A DNA stretch of 64,000 nucleotides, from the NCBI GenBank assembly GCA_026413225.1, contig CM048552.1, positions 189,258,053 through 189,322,052 of the forward strand, given 5' to 3'. The notes beneath the pieces were generated by a model. The model was given only the letters and a program-made list of their open reading frames with translations, was not told the origin of the DNA and made no database searches. Numbering within the stretch: the first letter of the stretch is position 1; every line of letters begins with the position of its first letter. Origin of the DNA: Otis tarda (Eukaryota; Chordata; Aves; Otidiformes; Otididae). The position numbers and the translations under genes were made by a program. Positions 59,874 to 64,000 of this stretch are shown here, piece after piece.

Positions 59874-61022
59874 TGTTGTGGTTTTGTTTAGTGAGGGGGG
59901 GGGGGCTAAGGTGGCAGCTTCTGTAGGAAACTGCTACAAGTTGCTCCCCTTTGTTTAGTGGACTCAGCCAGGCCTAGGGCAGACCTGCTGCTGGCCAAGG
60001 CCGAGCCAATTGGTAGCAGAATGTTCCATGATAACGCCTCTGCGATAACGTATTTAAGAAGGGGAAAACAGAAAAAAAAGAGGGAAGAGAAGATGTGAAG
60101 AAGCTGAGCGAGGGCAGAGGTGCAGAGGGGGAGGTGCAGACCTTGTGGGCCTTTCAGGCCTCACCCTGTGGCCTCTTGCCAGGTGACTGACTGGGCCCAA
60201 CTCGGCCCGGCCCGGCTGCAAGAAGTGGAGAGGAGATGAGATGTGAAGAGAACCTGAGAGGCATCTGCCTGAGCCGGTTGTGAAGAATTTTTTCTGAGAG
60301 GAACAGCTGCAGACTCCAAGGTCAGTGAAGAAGGAGGGGGAGGAGTAATGCGGCTCCTGGCCAAGATTCCCCTGCAGCCTGTGGTGACGACCATGGTGGA
60401 GCAGGTTGTTCCCCTGTAGCCCATGGAGGTCCACAGAGGAGCAGAGATCCACCTGGAGCCCGTGGAGGACCCCATGGCAGGTTAGGCGGATGCCTGAAGG
60501 CGGCTGTGGCACGTGGAGGGCCCGCTGGGGCAGCCGTTCTGGAGGGACTGCACCCCATGGAAGAGATGACCCACGCCGGAGCAGTTTCGTGAAGGACTGT
60601 GGCCCATGGGAGGGACCCCACACTGGAGCAGGGGAGTAATGTGAGGAGTTCTTCCCCCGACAATGAAGCAGCGGCATAAAACATCGCGTGATTAACTGAC
60701 CGCAACCCCCATTCCCTCTTCCCCCCTGTGCCGCTCGAGGGGGGAAGGTGGTAGAGATAATGTTAAGCTCGGGAAGAGAGAGGGGCGGGGGGAGGTTGTC
60801 TTGTTCTCTGTCTCATTATCCTGCTGTTTGTAGTAATAAATGAATAGTTTTCCCCAAGTCAAGTCTATTTTGCCCATAGTGGTAACTTTAAGGATTTCTC
60901 CCTGACCTTATCTCAAACCTCGAGCCGTTTTCATTATATTATCTCTCCCTGTTCTCTCGGAGGGTGGGGGGAGTGAGAGAGAGACTGCGTAGTCTGGTCC
61001 TGACCGGGGCTGAACTATGATA
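59874..61022 (+). mobile_element. Solo LTR, young family, sense, TSD GAAGC
   Basis: An 1149-bp LTR begins TGTTGTGGTTTTGTTTAGTG with an expanded G run. It ends GGGCTGAACTATGATA, where the usual terminal CA is mutated to TA. The perfect duplication is GAAGC (59869-59873 and 61023-61027). The CCAATTGG element lies near 60006, TATTTAAG near 60051-60058, the core tandem repeat at about 60365-60650 and AATAAA at 60835-60840. No viral interior adjoins it. It sits in intron 3, inverted relative to the LTR at 28756 on the other side of exon 3. Confidence 0.93.
60835..60840 (+). terminator. LTR poly(A) signal AATAAA, sense strand in intron 3
   Basis: The motif is in the conserved poly(A) position of the LTR, in TRPC4 sense. 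Use would give a transcript ending after exon 3. This is unproven. Confidence 0.45.
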
Positions 61023-61027
61023 GAAGC

Positions 61028-61825
61028 GTTACCAATACAGGACACAAAACCAGCTTGGATGTAGGAACCGTGCTACTCATAATCACTGATTGGTTCAGAG
61101 GTGTGGGGTTTTTTTTCTTTTTACAGCCCCTGGGGCTGACAACAGACTATTCTTTATATAAGTGGCTATTTTTTTCCAAATCATTTTGAGTCGATAGCAT
61201 TTACAGGAACTGTATGCTATGAGCAGTGCGTGTTATTTCTACCTGTGTTAATATATGAAGTTGCTTGGACTATATATTGATTTTTGTCTCCTAAAAGAAA
61301 CTTGAACTTCTGAGATTATAAACAAAATGTGTTTATAGTCACAATTTATTCAGTATTAGAACGAATACTGGGAGAATGATCAACTACTGTTTCTATTCTG
61401 TTATCAGTTAGTTTGTTTTGTAGAAACTATTGGTGCAGAGAGCAAACCTTGAGTCAGAGGTATCTGAAGATTGCTTTGGGAATAATAGGATTGAAGTGAC
61501 AGAGACCTAAGCAAATATTAATACTGTTATGTCTTTTTCCCCACAGCACAAATGTTTGGAACAGCTGAAATGTTTTTATGTGTTGTCTGACAATAATACG
61601 ATTCAATGATGTGAGAGAGAGGGGCCCTGCCTCTTTTCAAAGGGAATAACCAAGAGTGAAAAAGATCTTAGTAATACCTAGCATTCCCAGAAAAGTCATT
61701 CAAACCTAAATAAATAGATTCAAGTCTAAATAAAATTACTATGGCTCTTACTAAGGATTTTGTTGCCCCAGAAAACACTGCTTAGCTTAATGCAGTATCT
61801 GGGATCATAAAAAAATACTTGAGTG
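61028..61825. other. Intron 3 spacer
   Basis: Unique sequence with nothing recognised. Confidence 0.5.
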
Positions 61826-62372
61826 AAAAGTGTCTCTCAAAATCATCTTGTCCGACCTCCTGCTCAAAACCGGGCTAACACTGACGTTAAATCAGGTTCC
61901 TAAAGAAATTGTCCAGCCAAGTTTTGACTATTTACAAGGATGGAGATTCTGCATCTTCCCTGGACAACCTGTGCCAGTGCTTAACTATTCTTGTAGGGAA
62001 GAATATTTGCTCTGATGCAGCTTGTGACCATGCTCATCCCTTCATTGTGCTCCTGAGAAAGGAGCTTCTGTCAATAACAGAAGCTTTTATTTGCTTAAGA
62101 CAGTAAGTGAGTCCCCACCCAAAACAGGACACAGAACTCCAGATTTAGTCTCAAAAGTGCCAAAGAGAGGAGAACTATCATCTTCCTTGACATGTTGGCT
62201 ATACCTTAGCTATGGTGGCCCAGGCTATACTTTTGCACTGCATGGGCCCAGTCATATTCAACTTCTTGCTTACCAGTGTCCCCAGGTCTTTTCTGCAAAA
62301 TACTCTCTAGGCAGTGAATTCCAGCCTGTATTGTTGCAGAGGGTTATTCTGTCCCAAGTGTAGGACTTGGCG
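61826..62372 (-). mobile_element. Old, diverged CR1 3' fragment
   Basis: The plus strand shows the reversed CR1 pattern in diverged form: AAAATCATCTTGTCCGACC, GATGGAGATTCTGCATC, GGACAACCTGTGCCAGTG, CCAGCCTGTATTG and CAAGTGTAGGACTTGG. No frame survives. Confidence 0.8.
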
Positions 62373-64000
62373 TATAAATATCAGTCTTATTTTGTGTTTG
62401 TTATTCATGGAAATGCACCAGGTAGGTGTGTAAAAACAGGGATCCAATGTAACAGAAGCAAGTTCATATTGCATTATCTCTGCACATACTTACAGGGGTT
62501 CTTTAATTGTTTTACCCTAAAAAAATGTTTTGAATTGTGGTGAGTCTAGCACTGTTCCAGAATGAGAACAAGAAGTATTGTACCAGCATCACAGTTCTGA
62601 CATTTGGAGCTATTTCACACACTCATCTCAAAGCCCAACAACTGATTCACTTTTCTTTACCACTGGGAAGTCTATCAAGGCTATTCATGCATAGCTGGTT
62701 CTTAAGAACTGCATTCTAGTTTCAGTTGTCATTGCCTTTTCTAAGCAATTAATCAGAATCCCTGCAATTACAGATAAGTCTTGACTTATTTAATAGATAT
62801 TTAATAGTTTTCTCTGTGCTGATTCATTTTACTAAGAAGGAGGAATGAATCAAATTAAGATCTTCTGCTTATGTTGATGCGGCAAAAAGGAAATTTAAAA
62901 TGCTAAAATTAAAAACTGCAATGTCATTGTTTGTATAATAATGTTCATTATTCCTTTTAACGAAGCATGTCAGTCTTCACTTTTCTGTTTTCCTTTTCTT
63001 TTGTTTTCTTCCTCCTCATATTTGAAGTTAAACAGTAGGATAATTACAATTGAAAAAAAACAGTCGTTGTATTATATTCTTGGTGAGAGCAGTGTAAACT
63101 TTGGATTTTATGAGGACGGCATCTCTTCTACGAATTTGTTTTGCTATAGGGACCTGATGTGAAGCACCTTGCCCTGATGATAGACAAGCTGGTGTTCTCT
63201 GGTCCCGAGTGAGGTAGTTGGTTCCCTTAATGACACAGCTGCAGAGCTGAGGAAAAGTTGACCCAGTGATTTGGGTCCGGCAGGAATCATGATTATAATG
63301 ATAGTCTGCTCCAGTTGGCACTAGACTTAGATGGGATGGACTGGAGAAGATTCACAGTAGTTAGCACAGGAATCAGGGCTTCTGGCCTGAGGCAGAAAAT
63401 AGACAGTATAACTATACCCAAAGGATATAAGCTAGCTTTTAGAAAGGAAAATGTAGTACTCATCCAGTCAATAACGTTGAAGCATTTAAATTGCAATTAA
63501 ATGTTATTTGTCTTAACAAACCAGCCCTTACAGATTAAGTCCTGAAATCCACAAATACAGTCTTTAGGGGAAGACGTAGAAAAGAATATGCAGTGATCTC
63601 TCTAGAGAAACAATCTACCAAATTTAAGAGTCTGCTTAATGAGGTTGGGACTTAAATCTGTCATTAGTGCCAAGCAAATATACTTTTCACAACCAGTAGG
63701 TAGAGGATTTTGACATCTAAATTTGAAGTTAAAATAGCTAGAAGAGCTTGGGTTTTCATTAAAAATGTGGGGAAATATGTAAAATGTGAGAAGTACAATG
63801 TTCTAGAGAAAGAAAAAATAATTGGGCTTAATTCTTTTTTGTGAACTGGAGCACAATCATTGGAAAATATTTGTGACAAAGTAGTAGACCTCAGAGCTAA
63901 CATTTCATGCCAGCTTGTCTATAACGGCAATATGAAACAGCACAACAGCGAATCTGGTTATGACTTTTAAAAAGTATTACTAAGAAAGTTTATGATAACC
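62373..64000. other. Intron 3, last part of the window
   Basis: AT-rich unique sequence. A less AT-rich patch at about 63165-63400 is not assigned to any family. No exon is seen. Confidence 0.5.

Overview
The window is vertebrate nuclear DNA and almost certainly from a bird. It is dense in 3'-truncated CR1 retrotransposons that carry the ATTCTATG-type 3' octamers. It also holds a family of ~1.15 kb retroviral LTRs, and I recognised no SINEs. The only host gene I can support is TRPC4, on the + strand. Two coding exons are visible: the first coding exon (exon 2 by mammalian numbering, residues 1-126) and the next one (exon 3, residues 127-299). Both are phase 0 at their junctions and have consensus splice sites. 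They encode the cytoplasmic N-terminus: the ankyrin repeats, a His-Cys3 zinc site and helical linker/coiled-coil segments. The next exon, which leads into the membrane domain, is not in the window, so the last 23 kb is partial intron 3.

Layout: 1-11147 is partial intron 1 (two sense LTRs, one antisense CR1). 11148-11552 is exon 2, with a 27-nt stretch of 5' UTR containing a two-codon uORF. 11553-40390 is intron 2 (28.8 kb), with CR1 fragments on both strands, three LTRs and one probable ancient CR1. 40391-40909 is exon 3. 40910-64000 is partial intron 3, with five CR1 fragments and one LTR.

The six LTRs are all solitary. Five have perfect 5-bp target duplications (CATGA, GAGAA, TCATG, TTCTT, GAAGC) and TG...CA or slightly mutated ends. 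The sixth, at the left edge, is an older relative with a different 3' end. No gag, pol or env is seen. The LTRs contain a CCAATTGG element, a TATA-like TATTTAAG, an AATAAA signal and a degenerate 39-51 nt tandem repeat. That repeat makes long but meaningless open frames.

I see no operon, CRISPR array, tRNA, rRNA or new protein-coding system. The points most worth checking are a 52-bp self-derived insertion inside one CR1, inverted repeat pairs that flank each exon, a perfect 16-bp hairpin in intron 3, sense LTRs as possible alternative promoters or poly(A) sites, and three GC-rich islands of unknown origin.
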